A stretch of DNA of 64,000 nt from Halomonas urumqiensis (GTDB lineage: Bacteria > Pseudomonadota > Gammaproteobacteria > Pseudomonadales > Halomonadaceae): positions 62,001 through 126,000 of the forward strand of contig NZ_PYUD01000001.1 in NCBI RefSeq assembly GCF_003028575.1. The letters are read 5' to 3'. The translations under genes and the position numbers were made by a program. Below the pieces are notes generated by a model. It was not told the DNA's origin, made no database searches, and saw only the letters and a program-made list of their open reading frames with translations. The first letter of the stretch is position 1. The number at the start of each line of letters is the position of its first letter. Positions 35,547 to 47,276 of this stretch are shown piece by piece.

Positions 35547-36296
35547 TTACACCCGCCAGGCAAGCGGGTGTTCACTCTGCAGTACGCCGTGTTCGTCCCA
35601 ATCCCGCCAGCCGCTGAAGGGAATCGGCCTGGCATCCTCGAGGCGCGTCAGGCGCTCCGCCCAGGCCTGCTTGGCACATTCGAGGTGCTCGCGAAACTCA
35701 CTTTCGGCCTGATAACTGAGTCCACCGCCCTGCACGCCGTACACCACCTGCGGTGCCAACACCTCCATGCCCAGGTAGTAGAGAGAGCAGTGCGTTGGCC
35801 ACATCAGTGTCGCCATGTCACCGCCACGCCCGTGGCGGGTAAACGCTGTCGCCGGCGAGCCGGTGGTCACCGAGCAGATCGCCCGCTTGCCCGCCAGGTG
35901 TCCCCTGTCATAGCGCATGCTGCCGGAGTAGAGCCCGCCGTAGACCATGACCCGATCGAACCAGCCCTTGAGCATGGCCGGCAGACCGTGCCACCACAGC
36001 GGAAACTGCAGGATCACCAGGTCGGCGCGCTCTAGCCGCGCGATCTCTCGCTTCACGTCCGCGGGCAGGGCGGTGCATTCGAAGGCATGGCGCTGCTCGG
36101 TGAGTGGAAAGAAGGTGTTGGGCTCGACCCGTTCGGCATAGTGCGTCGGCCCTTCCACCGGATCGAATCGCTCGGCGTAGAGGTCCGAGACCTCCACGCG
36201 ATGGCCCAGGCGCTCGAGCGATTGCACCGCGATCTCCTTCATGGCGCCATTGAAGGAGCGGGGTTCGGGATGGCAGAACACGATCAGTACATTCAT
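35547..36296 (-). CDS. Flavodoxin-like NAD(P)H quinone oxidoreductase
   Basis: The 249-aa product starts at ATG 36296 behind AGGAG; the frame to 36485 overlaps the divergent regulator gene and is not used. It matches the NQO1/MdaB/KefF flavoprotein family: MNVLIVFCHPEPRSFNGAMK as the FMN/FAD phosphate loop, FQFPLWW-like LQFPLWWHGLPAMLKGWFDR and TGSPATAF. It reduces quinones by two electrons. It faces away from the LysR gene at 36384, which probably controls it. Confidence 0.92.
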   Translation of the reverse strand: MNVLIVFCHPEPRSFNGAMKEIAVQSLERLGHRVEVSDLYAERFDPVEGPTHYAERVEPNTFFPLTEQRHAFECTALPADVKREIARLERADLVILQFPLWWHGLPAMLKGWFDRVMVYGGLYSGSMRYDRGHLAGKRAICSVTTGSPATAFTRHGRGGDMATLMWPTHCSLYYLGMEVLAPQVVYGVQGGGLSYQAESEFREHLECAKQAWAERLTRLEDARPIPFSGWRDWDEHGVLQSEHPLAWRV

Positions 36297-36340
36297 GGTC
36301 GGTGACTCCTGTGCAGGGGGTAGAGGGAGGCTATGCTGTT

Positions 36341-36390
36341 CATTCATGATCGAACATTCCCATTTTTCGAAAGTGGACTTTGCATGAATG
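36341..36390. promoter_or_regulatory. Inverted repeat in the quinone reductase-LysR spacer
   Basis: CATTCATG (36341-36348) and CATGAATG (36383-36390) are exact inverted repeats 34 bases apart; the right arm contains the regulator's start codon. AT-rich sequence between them (CATTTTTCGAAAG) is a likely promoter. This fits a LysR-type binding site that controls both genes. Confidence 0.45.
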
Positions 36391-37259
36391 AACAGGCAAT
36401 GCAGTGGGACGACCTGAGGGTGATCCTGGCGATCGCCTCGGCCGGCTCCTTGGCGGGGGCCGCGCGTTACATGGGCACCAGTCACGCGACGCTGTTTCGG
36501 CGACTCAATGGCATCGAGGCGCGGCTTGGGGTCAGGCTGTTCGAGCGTTCACGAACGGGCTATGCCGCTACGGCGGCTGGAGAGGAACTGGCGGCAGCGG
36601 CTCGGCGGGTCGAAGCGGAAGTGCTGGGCGCCGAACGGCGGGTGGTGGGACGCGACCTGCGCCTGTCCGGGGTGGTGCGCGTCACGACGACCGATACCCT
36701 GCTGATGGGGCTGGTGTCGCCGGTATTCGCGGCATTTCAGCGAGCACAGCCCGATATCACGCTGGAAGTGGCGGTCTCCAACCAGCTGTTCAATCTCTCC
36801 CAGCGCGATGCCGATGTCGCCCTGCGGCCGTCGCGCTCGCCACCGGAGCATCTGGTCGGCCGCCGGGTCGGGTGCATTGCCCAGGCGGTCTATGCGCGTG
36901 CCGATGCTGGCGGTGATGCCTGGGTAGGGCCGGACCGCCATCTAGGCTATGCGGCGCTGGATGCGTGGATGGCCGATAACGGCGCCAACGAGCGCTGCCG
37001 CTATCGCGTCGACACCCTGATGGGGATGCACGCCGCGGTCCGCGATGGGCTCGGGCGGACGGTGCTGCCGTGCTACCTCGGCGATGACGACTCGCTGCTG
37101 ACCCGCCTGGGCGAGCCTATCCCCGAGCTTGCCACCGACCTGTGGCTGCTGACCCATCCCGATCTGCGCCGGGTGGCACGCATTCGCGCCTTTCTGGCGT
37201 TCGTTGCCGAGGCGCTGGCAGGGCGAGGGCGGCAACTGACCGGCGGCAACACCGGTTAG
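36384..37259 (+). CDS. LysR-type transcriptional regulator
   Basis: The 291-aa product starts at ATG 36384; the reading frame is open further upstream but overlaps the spacer repeat. The HTH reads WDDLRVILAIASAGSLAGAA and TSHATLFRRLNGIEARLGVR. The effector domain contains LSGVVRVTTTDTLLMGLVSP and FNLSQRDADVALRPSRSPPE, of the type that controls quinone reductases and related oxidoreductases. The divergent flavoprotein at 35547 is the probable target; the MDR enzyme 94 bp downstream may be a second. Confidence 0.9.
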   Translation: MNEQAMQWDDLRVILAIASAGSLAGAARYMGTSHATLFRRLNGIEARLGVRLFERSRTGYAATAAGEELAAAARRVEAEVLGAERRVVGRDLRLSGVVRVTTTDTLLMGLVSPVFAAFQRAQPDITLEVAVSNQLFNLSQRDADVALRPSRSPPEHLVGRRVGCIAQAVYARADAGGDAWVGPDRHLGYAALDAWMADNGANERCRYRVDTLMGMHAAVRDGLGRTVLPCYLGDDDSLLTRLGEPIPELATDLWLLTHPDLRRVARIRAFLAFVAEALAGRGRQLTGGNTG

Positions 37260-37352
37260 CGCACCGCGCCAGCGCCTGCCACACTGGGTGTCGCTCGACC
37301 CGCGATAGGCGAGCGACGATGACGATTCACATCCATGAGGAAGGAGTAGGCA

Positions 37353-38360
37353 ATGCAGGTCGTGACTCTGAGCAGCCCCGGCGGGCTGGATCAGTTGGCA
37401 GTCGTCGAGCGGGAGGCGCCCGGCGAGCCGGGGCCGGGTGAGATCCGCGTGCGCGTGCACGCAAGCTCGCTCAACTTCCACGATTATGGCGTGGTGTCCG
37501 GCAAGATGCCGACCGAGGAGGGGCGCATCCCCATGTCCGACGGGGCGGGGGTGGTCGAGGCGGTCGGCGAGGGCGTCACTGAGTTCGCGGTGGGCGATGC
37601 GGTGGTATCCACCTTCTTTCCCTACTGGCTCGACGGCCCGGCGCGAGTCGGCGATTTCAGGACCACCCCCGGCGACGGCGTGGACGGTTATGCTCGCGAG
37701 CGGGTGGTGCGCCCGGCCACCTGGTTCACCCTCGCACCCAGTGGCTACAGCCACGAAGAGGCCGCCACTCTCACCACCGCGGGGCTCACCGCCTGGCGTG
37801 CGCTGGTGGTGGATGGCAACCTCAAGGCGGGCGACACCGTGCTCACCCTGGGCACCGGTGGCGTCTCGATCTTCGCCCTGCAGTTCGCCAAGGCGATGGG
37901 CGCAAGGGTGATTTCCACCTCTTCATCCGATGCCAAGATCGAAAAGCTCAAGGAGCTCGGTGCCGACCACACCCTCAACTACAAGACCGAGCCGGAGTGG
38001 GGCAAGCGGGTCAAGGCGCTGACCGATGGTCAGGGCGTCGATCACGTGATCGAGGTCGGTGGCCCCGGTACCTTGCCGCAATCCATCGAGGCCGTGCGCA
38101 TCGGCGGGCATATCTCGCTGATCGGGGTGCTGACGGGGCGCGGTGGCGAGGTTCCCACCGCCAAGCTGATGGCCAAGCAGGCGCGTCTGCAAGGGCTGAT
38201 CGTCGGCAGCCGCACTCACCAGCAGGAGATGGTACGTGCCATCGAAGCCACAGGCGTGCGCCCGATCATCGACAGCACCTTCCCGCTTGCCGAGATCGCC
38301 GACGCCTTCCGCCATGAGGAAGCGGGCCGCCACTTCGGCAAGATCTGCCTTGCGTACTAG
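37353..38360 (+). CDS. Zinc-independent NAD(P)-dependent alcohol dehydrogenase family (MDR) protein
   Basis: The 335-aa product starts at ATG 37353 after GGAAGGAG. It has the MDR start MQVVTLSSPGGLDQLAVVER, VHASSLNFHDYGVVSGKMP in the catalytic domain and the nucleotide-binding LTLGTGGVSIFALQFAKAMG (residues about 165-184). The cysteine/histidine zinc ligands are absent, so it belongs to the quinone-oxidoreductase-like branch. It probably reduces quinones or enals with NADPH. It follows the LysR gene and may be under its control. Confidence 0.92.
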   Translation: MQVVTLSSPGGLDQLAVVEREAPGEPGPGEIRVRVHASSLNFHDYGVVSGKMPTEEGRIPMSDGAGVVEAVGEGVTEFAVGDAVVSTFFPYWLDGPARVGDFRTTPGDGVDGYARERVVRPATWFTLAPSGYSHEEAATLTTAGLTAWRALVVDGNLKAGDTVLTLGTGGVSIFALQFAKAMGARVISTSSSDAKIEKLKELGADHTLNYKTEPEWGKRVKALTDGQGVDHVIEVGGPGTLPQSIEAVRIGGHISLIGVLTGRGGEVPTAKLMAKQARLQGLIVGSRTHQQEMVRAIEATGVRPIIDSTFPLAEIADAFRHEEAGRHFGKICLAY

Positions 38361-38412
38361 GTAGCGATGATGGTGCGCTATTCATTTTTGGAAATGCCTT
38401 GTGTAGGGGGCC

Positions 38413-39258
38413 TCAGCGCTGTTGCTGAGCACGCAGCCAGGCAATTTCATCGGCCCAGATCGCCGGTTCGATGGTCTCCAGCACCATGGGAATGTCGTCG
38501 ATGCGGGGGTCGCGCATGAGGGTGGTGAAGGCGTCGAGGCCGATATTGCCCTGGCCCAGGCTATGGTGGCGATCGACGCGGCTGGCGAAGGCGCTCTTGG
38601 CGTCGTTGAGGTGCATGCCGCGCAGATACTCGAAGCCGACCACCTTGCCGAGCTCATCGAGGGTGGCGGTGCAGGCCTCCGGCGTACGCAGGTCGTAACC
38701 GGCGGCGAAGGCGTGGCAGGTGTCGATGCACACGCCGACCCGCGTTTTATCATCGACCTGCTCGATGATCTCGGCCAGATGCTCGAAGCGCCAGCCCAGG
38801 TTGGTGCCCTGGCCGGCGGTGTTCTCGATCACCGCGGTGACGCCGCGGGTCTCGGCCAGGGCGTGATTGATCGAGTCGGCGATACGGGTCAGGCACTCTC
38901 GCTCGCTGATCTTCTTGAGATGGCTGCCCGGATGGAAGTTGAGCAGGCCAAGGCCTAGCTGTTCGCAGCGCTGCATCTCGTCGAGGAAAGCGGCGCGGGA
39001 TTTCTCGAGCCCCGCCGTGTCGGGATGGCCCAGGTTGATCAGGTAGCTGTCGTGGGGAAGGATCTGCCCCGGTCCGAAGCCATGTGTCCGGCAGGCGCCG
39101 CGGAAGGCCTCAATGGCCTCGTCGGTGAGTGGCTTGGCCTTCCACTGGCGCTGGTTCTTGGTGAACAGGGCGAAGGCGTCGGCGCCGATCTCCACGGCGC
39201 GCAGCACCGCCTGATCCGGGCCGCCGGCGGCACTGACATGGGCGCCGAGGTATTTCAT
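38413..39258 (-). CDS. nfo: Endonuclease IV (AP endonuclease)
   Basis: The 281-aa enzyme cuts DNA 5' of abasic sites in base excision repair. The start [18 protein letters not shown] is family-typical and follows AGGAGCTCGC. The three-zinc site is complete: [19 protein letters not shown] with Glu, [41 protein letters not shown] and MVLETIEP. Length matches E. coli Nfo (285). It stands 58 bp from the MgtC-like gene, which is on the same strand upstream, so cotranscription is possible. Confidence 0.96.
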   Translation of the reverse strand: MKYLGAHVSAAGGPDQAVLRAVEIGADAFALFTKNQRQWKAKPLTDEAIEAFRGACRTHGFGPGQILPHDSYLINLGHPDTAGLEKSRAAFLDEMQRCEQLGLGLLNFHPGSHLKKISERECLTRIADSINHALAETRGVTAVIENTAGQGTNLGWRFEHLAEIIEQVDDKTRVGVCIDTCHAFAAGYDLRTPEACTATLDELGKVVGFEYLRGMHLNDAKSAFASRVDRHHSLGQGNIGLDAFTTLMRDPRIDDIPMVLETIEPAIWADEIAWLRAQQQR

Positions 39259-39316
39259 GCGAGCTCCTTGTAACGCATGGCCAAAAGGTTCCTACGATAG
39301 CATCGTGGATGTGGCC

Positions 39317-40597
39317 TCACATCCACCAGGCCACACCCAGCCCCGTGACCAGCGAGAGCACCATCGGCAAGCCGACCTGCCAGCCCAGATGGCGGTTGCC
39401 GAAACCGGCGGCAAGGCCAGTCTTGACCAGGTTGTTCACCGAGGCGGCGATGATGATGCCGAGCACCGCCGTGGACATGTCGAGGTTGCCCCGCGACATG
39501 CGGTTGAGCGACAGGGTGATGGCATCCACGTCGGCGACCCCGGAGGAAGCCGCCAGCAGGTAGATGCCGGTATCGCCCATCGCGCCCCGCAGCCATTCGC
39601 CCAGCACCATGATGATCGCCAGCAACGCGCCCAGCAGCAGGGCCGTTCGCAGCTCCAGCGGGTTCTGGGTCAACACCGGCTTCTTGACCTGGGATGCCCG
39701 ATGGTGGCGCCACCACAGGCGCAGCGCCGGCACGTAGAGCAGCAACGCCATCAGCCCCACCGGCAACAGCAGGCCTGGCAGCAGCGCCGGGTTGATCACG
39801 GCCGTATACAGCAGGATGCGTGGGAACATGGTGCCGCAGGCCAGCAGGATGCCAGCGGCGAGCAGCGGGCCAAGGGCGGGGGCATGGCGAGACTGGCGGG
39901 CGAAATGCAGGGTCAGCGCGGTGGACGAGCTGAGCCCGGCGAACAGCCCAGTGAACAGGATGCCCTTTTCGGTGCCGCCGACGCGAATGGCGAAATAGCC
40001 GATGAAGGAGATCGAGGCGATCATCACCACCATCCACCAGATCTGGTAAGGGTTGAGCACGTTGCCGGGGCCGACCCCCTGGTCGGGCAGCAGAGGCAGC
40101 ATGACCACGCTGATCAACAACAGCTTCAGCCCGGCATCGAGCTCGTGAGCCTGCAGCTTGCCCAGCAGGCCATGGATCTCGTGCTTGTTGTCGAGGATCA
40201 CCGCGGTGACCACCGCCAGTGCCGTGGCCAGTGCCATGTCCACGGCGACCGCGACGGCACCGAAGCAGAAGGTCAGCAGCAGCCCGATCAACCCGGTGAT
40301 GCTGTAATCGTGGCTGACCCTGACCCGCGCCTGCCAGGCCACCAGGGCGATGATGGCCACGGCAAGGAAGAGTAGCGGGAAGGCCCAGCTTGCCAGTGCG
40401 TCGCTGAGCAGCGCGCTGATGCCGCCGAGCAGCCCCACCAGGGCATGGGTGCGAATCCCGGCGATGCGTTCGCCTGATTTCTGCTCGCGGGCCACCCAGC
40501 CGCGCTCGATGCCGATCAATGCACCCAGCAGCAGTGCTACCGCCAGCTGGATGGCGGTCTGGTTGGTGGTGATGAAATGGTTGGCGACATCGTCCAT
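39317..40597 (-). CDS. MgtC/SapB-DUF4010 membrane protein
   Basis: The 426-aa product has an N-terminal MgtC-like part with LAVALLLGALIGIERGWVAR and ERIAGIRTHALVGLLGGISA. It is followed by a DUF4010 part (FTGLFAGLSSSTALTLHFAR, LAASSGVADVDAITLSL, GIIIAASVNNLVKTGLAAGF). About ten to eleven membrane helices are visible. Fusions of this type are common in proteobacteria; a role in divalent-cation or membrane-potential homeostasis is inferred from MgtC. The start lies behind AAGGAGGT. Confidence 0.92.
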   Translation of the reverse strand: MDDVANHFITTNQTAIQLAVALLLGALIGIERGWVAREQKSGERIAGIRTHALVGLLGGISALLSDALASWAFPLLFLAVAIIALVAWQARVRVSHDYSITGLIGLLLTFCFGAVAVAVDMALATALAVVTAVILDNKHEIHGLLGKLQAHELDAGLKLLLISVVMLPLLPDQGVGPGNVLNPYQIWWMVVMIASISFIGYFAIRVGGTEKGILFTGLFAGLSSSTALTLHFARQSRHAPALGPLLAAGILLACGTMFPRILLYTAVINPALLPGLLLPVGLMALLLYVPALRLWWRHHRASQVKKPVLTQNPLELRTALLLGALLAIIMVLGEWLRGAMGDTGIYLLAASSGVADVDAITLSLNRMSRGNLDMSTAVLGIIIAASVNNLVKTGLAAGFGNRHLGWQVGLPMVLSLVTGLGVAWWM

Positions 40598-40639
40598 GGC
40601 ACCTCCTTAACGAGAATCTCTCCTCAAGGGAAACGCTGA

Positions 40640-40759
40640 ACAAATCGGCGAGCGAGATGAAGCGCAAGGCGCACGGAGCACAGGAACCGGAGCATATGGG
40701 GTATATGTGAGGATTCCGCGCACCGCGCAACGCAGCGATTCGCTCGCGTAGGCATTTGT
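40640..40759. repeat. About 120-bp intergenic element with terminal inverted repeats
   Basis: The left end ACAAATCGGCGAGCGA (40640-40655) is inverted at the right end as TCGCTCGCG...ATTTGT (40740-40759) with a few extra bases. The interior contains GGAACC...GGATTCC around CATATGGGGTATATG. The sequence does not encode a protein pattern I recognise and resembles small dispersed intergenic elements that I recall from Halomonas genomes. Copy number cannot be seen from one window. Confidence 0.55.
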
Positions 40760-40837
40760 GTAGTGTTTCCCCAAGCATGGCACGCCTGTCGCTGATCTAC
40801 CGACCGATGCATTTGCCAAGTGAGGCATTCTGCTGAA

Positions 40838-40857
40838 TACTGTATTTAAATACAGTT
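40838..40857 (+). promoter_or_regulatory. LexA (SOS) box upstream of umuDC
   Basis: TACTGTATTTAAATACAGTT fits the LexA consensus with CTGT, eight AT bases and ACAG in perfect symmetry. It lies 30 bases ahead of umuD, where it would overlap the promoter. The umuDC operon should be repressed by LexA and induced by DNA damage. Confidence 0.9.
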
Positions 40858-40887
40858 TTTGAATGCGGCATATCGCGGGAGGAGCCC

Positions 40888-41346
40888 ATGTCATTCGCTG
40901 CAGCGCCGTCGCTTTGCCTCCTAGGCCGAGCCAGCTCAGAGGGCCATGCGGTTGCCTTGCCGTTGATGGGGTGTCGGGTGCGCGCCGGATTTCCGAGTCC
41001 GGCGGATGATCATCTGGAGGCCGAGATCGATCTGCATGCCCATGTGGTGAAGCGCCCGGCGGCGACGTACTTCGTGCGCGCCGAGGGCGATTCCATGGTG
41101 GGGGATGGCATCCACCACGGCGACCTTCTGGTAGTGGATCGAAGTCTGGAGCCGTTGCCTGGCCGGGTGGTGATCGTTGCCCTGGAGGGCGAGCCCACCG
41201 TCAAGCGGCTGGCGCATCGCGAAGGGGGCGTCTACCTGGTGGCCAGCAACCCGCGCTTCGCACCGATTCCGCTGGCGGGCCGGGAGTGCGAGGTGTGGGG
41301 AGTGGTGACCCACGTGGTGCATGCGCTGGGGGGAGCAGCGCAATGA
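40888..41346 (+). CDS. umuD: UmuD, self-cleaving subunit of DNA polymerase V
   Basis: The 152-aa product starts at ATG 40888 after GGGAGGAG. The cleavage site is the Ala-Gly bond in [12 protein letters not shown] (about residue 32). The catalytic Ser lies in [12 protein letters not shown] and the Lys in [10 protein letters not shown], the S24 Ser-Lys dyad. RecA-stimulated cleavage gives UmuD', which forms Pol V with UmuC. The N-terminus is longer than in E. coli UmuD (139 aa). The stop overlaps the umuC start by 4 bases and a LexA box lies upstream. Confidence 0.94.
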   Translation: MSFAAAPSLCLLGRASSEGHAVALPLMGCRVRAGFPSPADDHLEAEIDLHAHVVKRPAATYFVRAEGDSMVGDGIHHGDLLVVDRSLEPLPGRVVIVALEGEPTVKRLAHREGGVYLVASNPRFAPIPLAGRECEVWGVVTHVVHALGGAAQ

Positions 41347-42620
41347 TTGCGCTGGTCGATGGCAACAACTTCTACGTGAGTTGCGAGCGGGTCTTCGATC
41401 CGCGCCTGGAAGGGCGGCCGGTGGGCGTGCTGTCCAACAATGATGGCTGCGTGGTGGCGCGCTCCCAGGAGTTGAAGGCGCTGGGCGTAGCCATGGGAGC
41501 TCCCCTGCACCTGCTGCCGCCGGGCATCCGCCGCCAGGCGGTGCTGCTTTCCAGCAACTATGCGCTCTATGGCGATATGAGCCGCCGGGTCAACCTGGTG
41601 CTCGCCGAGTTCTCGCCGGATGTGGAGTTCTACTCCATCGACGAGAGCTTCGTGGGCCTCGAGGGCTTTCCCGAACACGAGCTCGAGGCGCATTGCCGGC
41701 GGTTGCGCGAGACGGTGCGGCGCTGGACGGGTATTCCCGTGGGGGTTGGTGTGGCACCGACCCGGGTGCTGGCCAAGGTGGCCAACCACCTGGCCAAGCG
41801 CGAACCGGCCTTCGAGGGCGTGTGCCTCCTCGATGCCGATGGCCCGGTGACTCGCCGGGTACTCGAACGCTGGCCGGTGACCGAGCTGTGGGGGGTGGCG
41901 AGGCGCTCCGGCGAGCGGCTGGCGCTGATGGGCATCGATACGGCATGGCAACTGCGCGAGGCTAACCCCCAATGGGTACGCAGCCGCTTCTCGGTGGTCA
42001 TGGAGCGGCTGGTCTGGGAGCTGCGGGGTCGCGCGTCGATCACCCTCGACGACATGGATGCGCCACGCCAGCGCATCCTGGTATCACGCTCCTTCGGCCG
42101 CCTGACCGGCGAGTTCCGCGACCTGCAGGAGGCGGTTCGCCAGCACATGGGCCGGGCGGGGGAGAAGCTGCGACGCCAGGGCAGCCTGGCAAGGGCGGTC
42201 CAGGTGTTCGTGCGTACCAACCCGTTTCAGACGAGCGAGCCACAGTACCGCAACGCCGTGGTGGTCGCATTGCCTGGCCCAAGCGCCGATAACCGCGTAC
42301 TGCTCGAGGCCGCGGGCCGTGGGCTGGCGGCGATCTACCGCAAGGGGTATCGCTACCAGAAGTGCGGGGTGATGTTGCTCGATCTGGTCGACAGCCAGTG
42401 CCATCAGCTGTCGCTGCTGGAGGGCTCCGGGCAGGCTGTCGAGCGCGACCGCAGCCAACGGCTGATGGCGACGCTGGACCGCCTCAACCGTGACATGGGG
42501 CGTGACACCGTGCGCTTCGGCCTGCCACGCAAGGACAATGCCTGGGCCTTGCGATGCCAGCGGCGTACTCCGCGCTATACCACCCACTGGCAGGAACTGA
42601 TGCGGGTGCGCACCGGCTGA
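41343..42620 (+). CDS. umuC: UmuC, Y-family translesion DNA polymerase V subunit
   Basis: The 425-aa product starts at ATG 41343 inside ATGA shared with umuD; an earlier in-frame start would overlap umuD extensively. Polymerase motifs are intact: [20 protein letters not shown] with the first catalytic Asp, [13 protein letters not shown], and [11 protein letters not shown] with the Asp-Glu pair. The little-finger domain and the UmuC C-terminus ([17 protein letters not shown], then [12 protein letters not shown]) follow. Length agrees with E. coli UmuC (422). Confidence 0.96.
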   Translation: MIALVDGNNFYVSCERVFDPRLEGRPVGVLSNNDGCVVARSQELKALGVAMGAPLHLLPPGIRRQAVLLSSNYALYGDMSRRVNLVLAEFSPDVEFYSIDESFVGLEGFPEHELEAHCRRLRETVRRWTGIPVGVGVAPTRVLAKVANHLAKREPAFEGVCLLDADGPVTRRVLERWPVTELWGVARRSGERLALMGIDTAWQLREANPQWVRSRFSVVMERLVWELRGRASITLDDMDAPRQRILVSRSFGRLTGEFRDLQEAVRQHMGRAGEKLRRQGSLARAVQVFVRTNPFQTSEPQYRNAVVVALPGPSADNRVLLEAAGRGLAAIYRKGYRYQKCGVMLLDLVDSQCHQLSLLEGSGQAVERDRSQRLMATLDRLNRDMGRDTVRFGLPRKDNAWALRCQRRTPRYTTHWQELMRVRTG

Positions 42621-42668
42621 ATGTACCGATGACATGGCGGCAATGTGCCGGGGCTGCCATGCTCTCGA

Positions 42669-42744
42669 TGGTGCCGGTGAGCGGATTCGAACCGCTGACC
42701 TGCGCATTACGAATGCGCTGCTCTGCCTACTGAGCTACACCGGC
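42669..42744 (-). tRNA. tRNA-Thr (anticodon CGT)
   Basis: The reverse strand folds as a complete 76-nt cloverleaf: acceptor GCCGGTG/CACCGGC, D-arm GCTC/GAGC, anticodon stem GCGCA/TGCGC with loop TTCGTAA, and T-arm AGCGG/CCGCT with TTCGAAT. The CCA end is encoded. The anticodon is CGT, so it reads ACG codons. Confidence 0.96.
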
Positions 42745-42762
42745 ATGGGCGGGAACCACCTT

Positions 42763-42852
42763 GATGATACGAAGCGCAGCCCCTGTTTGCCTAGGCGCTC
42801 GGGTTATCACGCCTTCGTCTGTCGGCCCCGGGGCGTGGGCTCATGTCTCCTG
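42763..42852. repeat. 90-bp direct repeat, copy next to tRNA-Thr
   Basis: These 90 bp match 43881-43970 with only two differences (positions equivalent to the TTATCACGCC/TGATCACGCG stretch). Similarity ends sharply on both sides. On the minus strand the repeat runs from the last codons of tesB through to the -10 of the tRNA-Thr promoter. The two copies enclose 1,028 bp with the zeta-toxin-like operon. Confidence 0.9.
42764..42793 (-). promoter_or_regulatory. Promoter of tRNA-Thr
   Basis: On the minus strand TAGGCA (42788-42793) and TATCAT (42764-42769) are spaced by 18 bp, each 4 to 5 of 6 to consensus. The -10 ends 19 bases before the tRNA 5' end. It lies within the 90-bp repeat. Confidence 0.55.
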
Positions 42853-42887
42853 GCGCTGTAGGTGATCGGCCAAGCCATGTACGAAAA

Positions 42888-42907
42888 ACCCGCCTCTGTG
42901 GGCGGGT
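42888..42907 (-). terminator. Terminator of the zeta-toxin-like operon
   Basis: ACCCGCC (42888-42894) and GGCGGGT (42901-42907) form a 7-bp GC-rich stem with a 6-base loop. On the minus strand TTTTTCGT follows. It lies 25 bp beyond the stop of the 56-aa gene. Confidence 0.8.
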
Positions 42908-42931
42908 CGGTCATCAAGGGAGGGAGCTCGG

Positions 42932-43102
42932 TCAGCAGTGCTGGCGCTCTACCTCTACGCGCTTGATCACGTCGTTCTGGCGCTCGATGGCCTTGGTAAG
43001 AACCTTGCCGTAGATGCGCTTTTTCTCTCGTGAGGATGCTGTTCGCATAAAATCAGAGAAAGCGGTGGTATCGGCTTTTGGTTTTTTAGAGAGTCCGAAC
43101 AT
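42932..43102 (-). CDS. 56-aa partner protein of the zeta-toxin-like kinase
   Basis: ATG 43102 starts five bases beyond the stop of the upstream kinase gene, with AGGTGA as ribosome-binding site inside the kinase stop region. The product begins MFGLSKKPKADTTAFSDFMR and continues ASSREKKRIYGKVLTKAIER, ending VEVERQHC. It is small, charged and helical, like the short genes that accompany zeta-type kinases in proteobacteria. It could be the antitoxin; unlike the epsilon antitoxin it lies downstream of the kinase. This role is inference. Confidence 0.72.
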   Translation of the reverse strand: MFGLSKKPKADTTAFSDFMRTASSREKKRIYGKVLTKAIERQNDVIKRVEVERQHC

Positions 43103-43107
43103 GGTGG

Positions 43108-43824
43108 TCACCTGTGGGGGATGAGGTCCCTGAGCAGGGACTGCCGAGTGTACTTTTCGGGAAGATGCCCGTCAATCCGGTCGATGTTCGTCCTTGATGA
43201 TTTCACACTGTTGTCATTGTTCTTGATCAAAAGGTCAATATGGACTTGCTTTTTGAACTCTCGCTTCAGTGCGTTCACTACCCGGCGTGACTCAAAGTAC
43301 TGATCTACAAAACTTTCTAGCGGAATCCGTCGACCCTCCAAGCATTCTCTTGCCTGGACAAATTGCCATGCCAGCTTCGGTTCCTGGTAGACATACAGTA
43401 CTTGAACAAAGCGCCCACGACTGGTGGATCGTTCCACGTTCCTTTTTGCAATTTCGTAGTTCGCCAAGGTGCCGTCAAGCACAAAACTTTGCTTTTGCTC
43501 CAGTGCCAGGTCATGCATCTTGTCCACGAGGATGGAAACGGCATGCTGGAATAGCCAGGAGTTGCCCCCGGTGTAGCCGGGCAACTCACCTCTGAGCTCG
43601 TCAGGATCGATCCGCAGTACCTTCAATCCTGCTTTTTCGCGAAAGGTTTCCAGCAGGGCTAATGACGATTCGGTTTTTCCGGCTCCAGGCGAGCCGGCCA
43701 TGAAGACCGAAACCGGCAATTTCTCTCGAGGGTATACCGATTTGTCGGTCAGCCGTTTGGCAATGGCCTTTTTGTGTCGGCGGGCATGCTGAATAGCGGC
43801 TTCGCGTACCTCTTCATCCGTCAT
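43108..43824 (-). CDS. Zeta-toxin family kinase
   Basis: The 238-aa product starts at ATG 43824 after AGGGAGGGGGC. It has the zeta P-loop VFMAGSPGAGKTESSLALLE (residues about 40-59), RIDPDELRGELPGYTGGNSW with the catalytic Asp/Arg region, and SFVLDGTLANYEIAKRNVER. Zeta toxins phosphorylate UDP-N-acetylglucosamine and block peptidoglycan synthesis; other PezT-like kinases of this fold act on different targets. GC is lower than in the neighbours. With the 56-aa gene downstream it forms an operon set between 90-bp direct repeats, so it is an acquired toxin-antitoxin-like module. Confidence 0.88.
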   Translation of the reverse strand: MTDEEVREAAIQHARRHKKAIAKRLTDKSVYPREKLPVSVFMAGSPGAGKTESSLALLETFREKAGLKVLRIDPDELRGELPGYTGGNSWLFQHAVSILVDKMHDLALEQKQSFVLDGTLANYEIAKRNVERSTSRGRFVQVLYVYQEPKLAWQFVQARECLEGRRIPLESFVDQYFESRRVVNALKREFKKQVHIDLLIKNNDNSVKSSRTNIDRIDGHLPEKYTRQSLLRDLIPHR

Positions 43825-43880
43825 GCCCCCTCCCTGTTCGTTCCGCCTTCAGATAGCACTTCCCACCAGAACGCCTAGCC

Positions 43881-43958
43881 GATGATACGAAGCGCAGCCC
43901 CTGTTTGCCTAGGCGCTCGGGTGATCACGCGTTCGTCTGTCGGCCCCGGGGCGTGGGC

Positions 43959-43970
<12 letters not shown>
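43881..43970. repeat. 90-bp direct repeat, copy next to tesB
   Basis: This copy covers the last four codons of tesB (minus strand CAG GAG ACA TGA) and the following 78 bp. Its partner is at 42763-42852. It probably represents the original tesB to tRNA-Thr spacer, duplicated when the 1-kb segment arrived. Confidence 0.9.
43882..43911 (-). promoter_or_regulatory. Duplicated tRNA-Thr promoter now reading into the zeta operon
   Basis: The same elements as at the tRNA, TAGGCA (43906-43911) and TATCAT (43882-43887) at 18 bp, lie 58 bases upstream of the zeta-toxin-like start and point toward it. The kinase operon is therefore likely to be expressed from a copy of a tRNA promoter. Confidence 0.5.
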
Positions 43971-47267
<3,297 letters not shown>

Positions 47268-47276
47268 GCAAACGCC

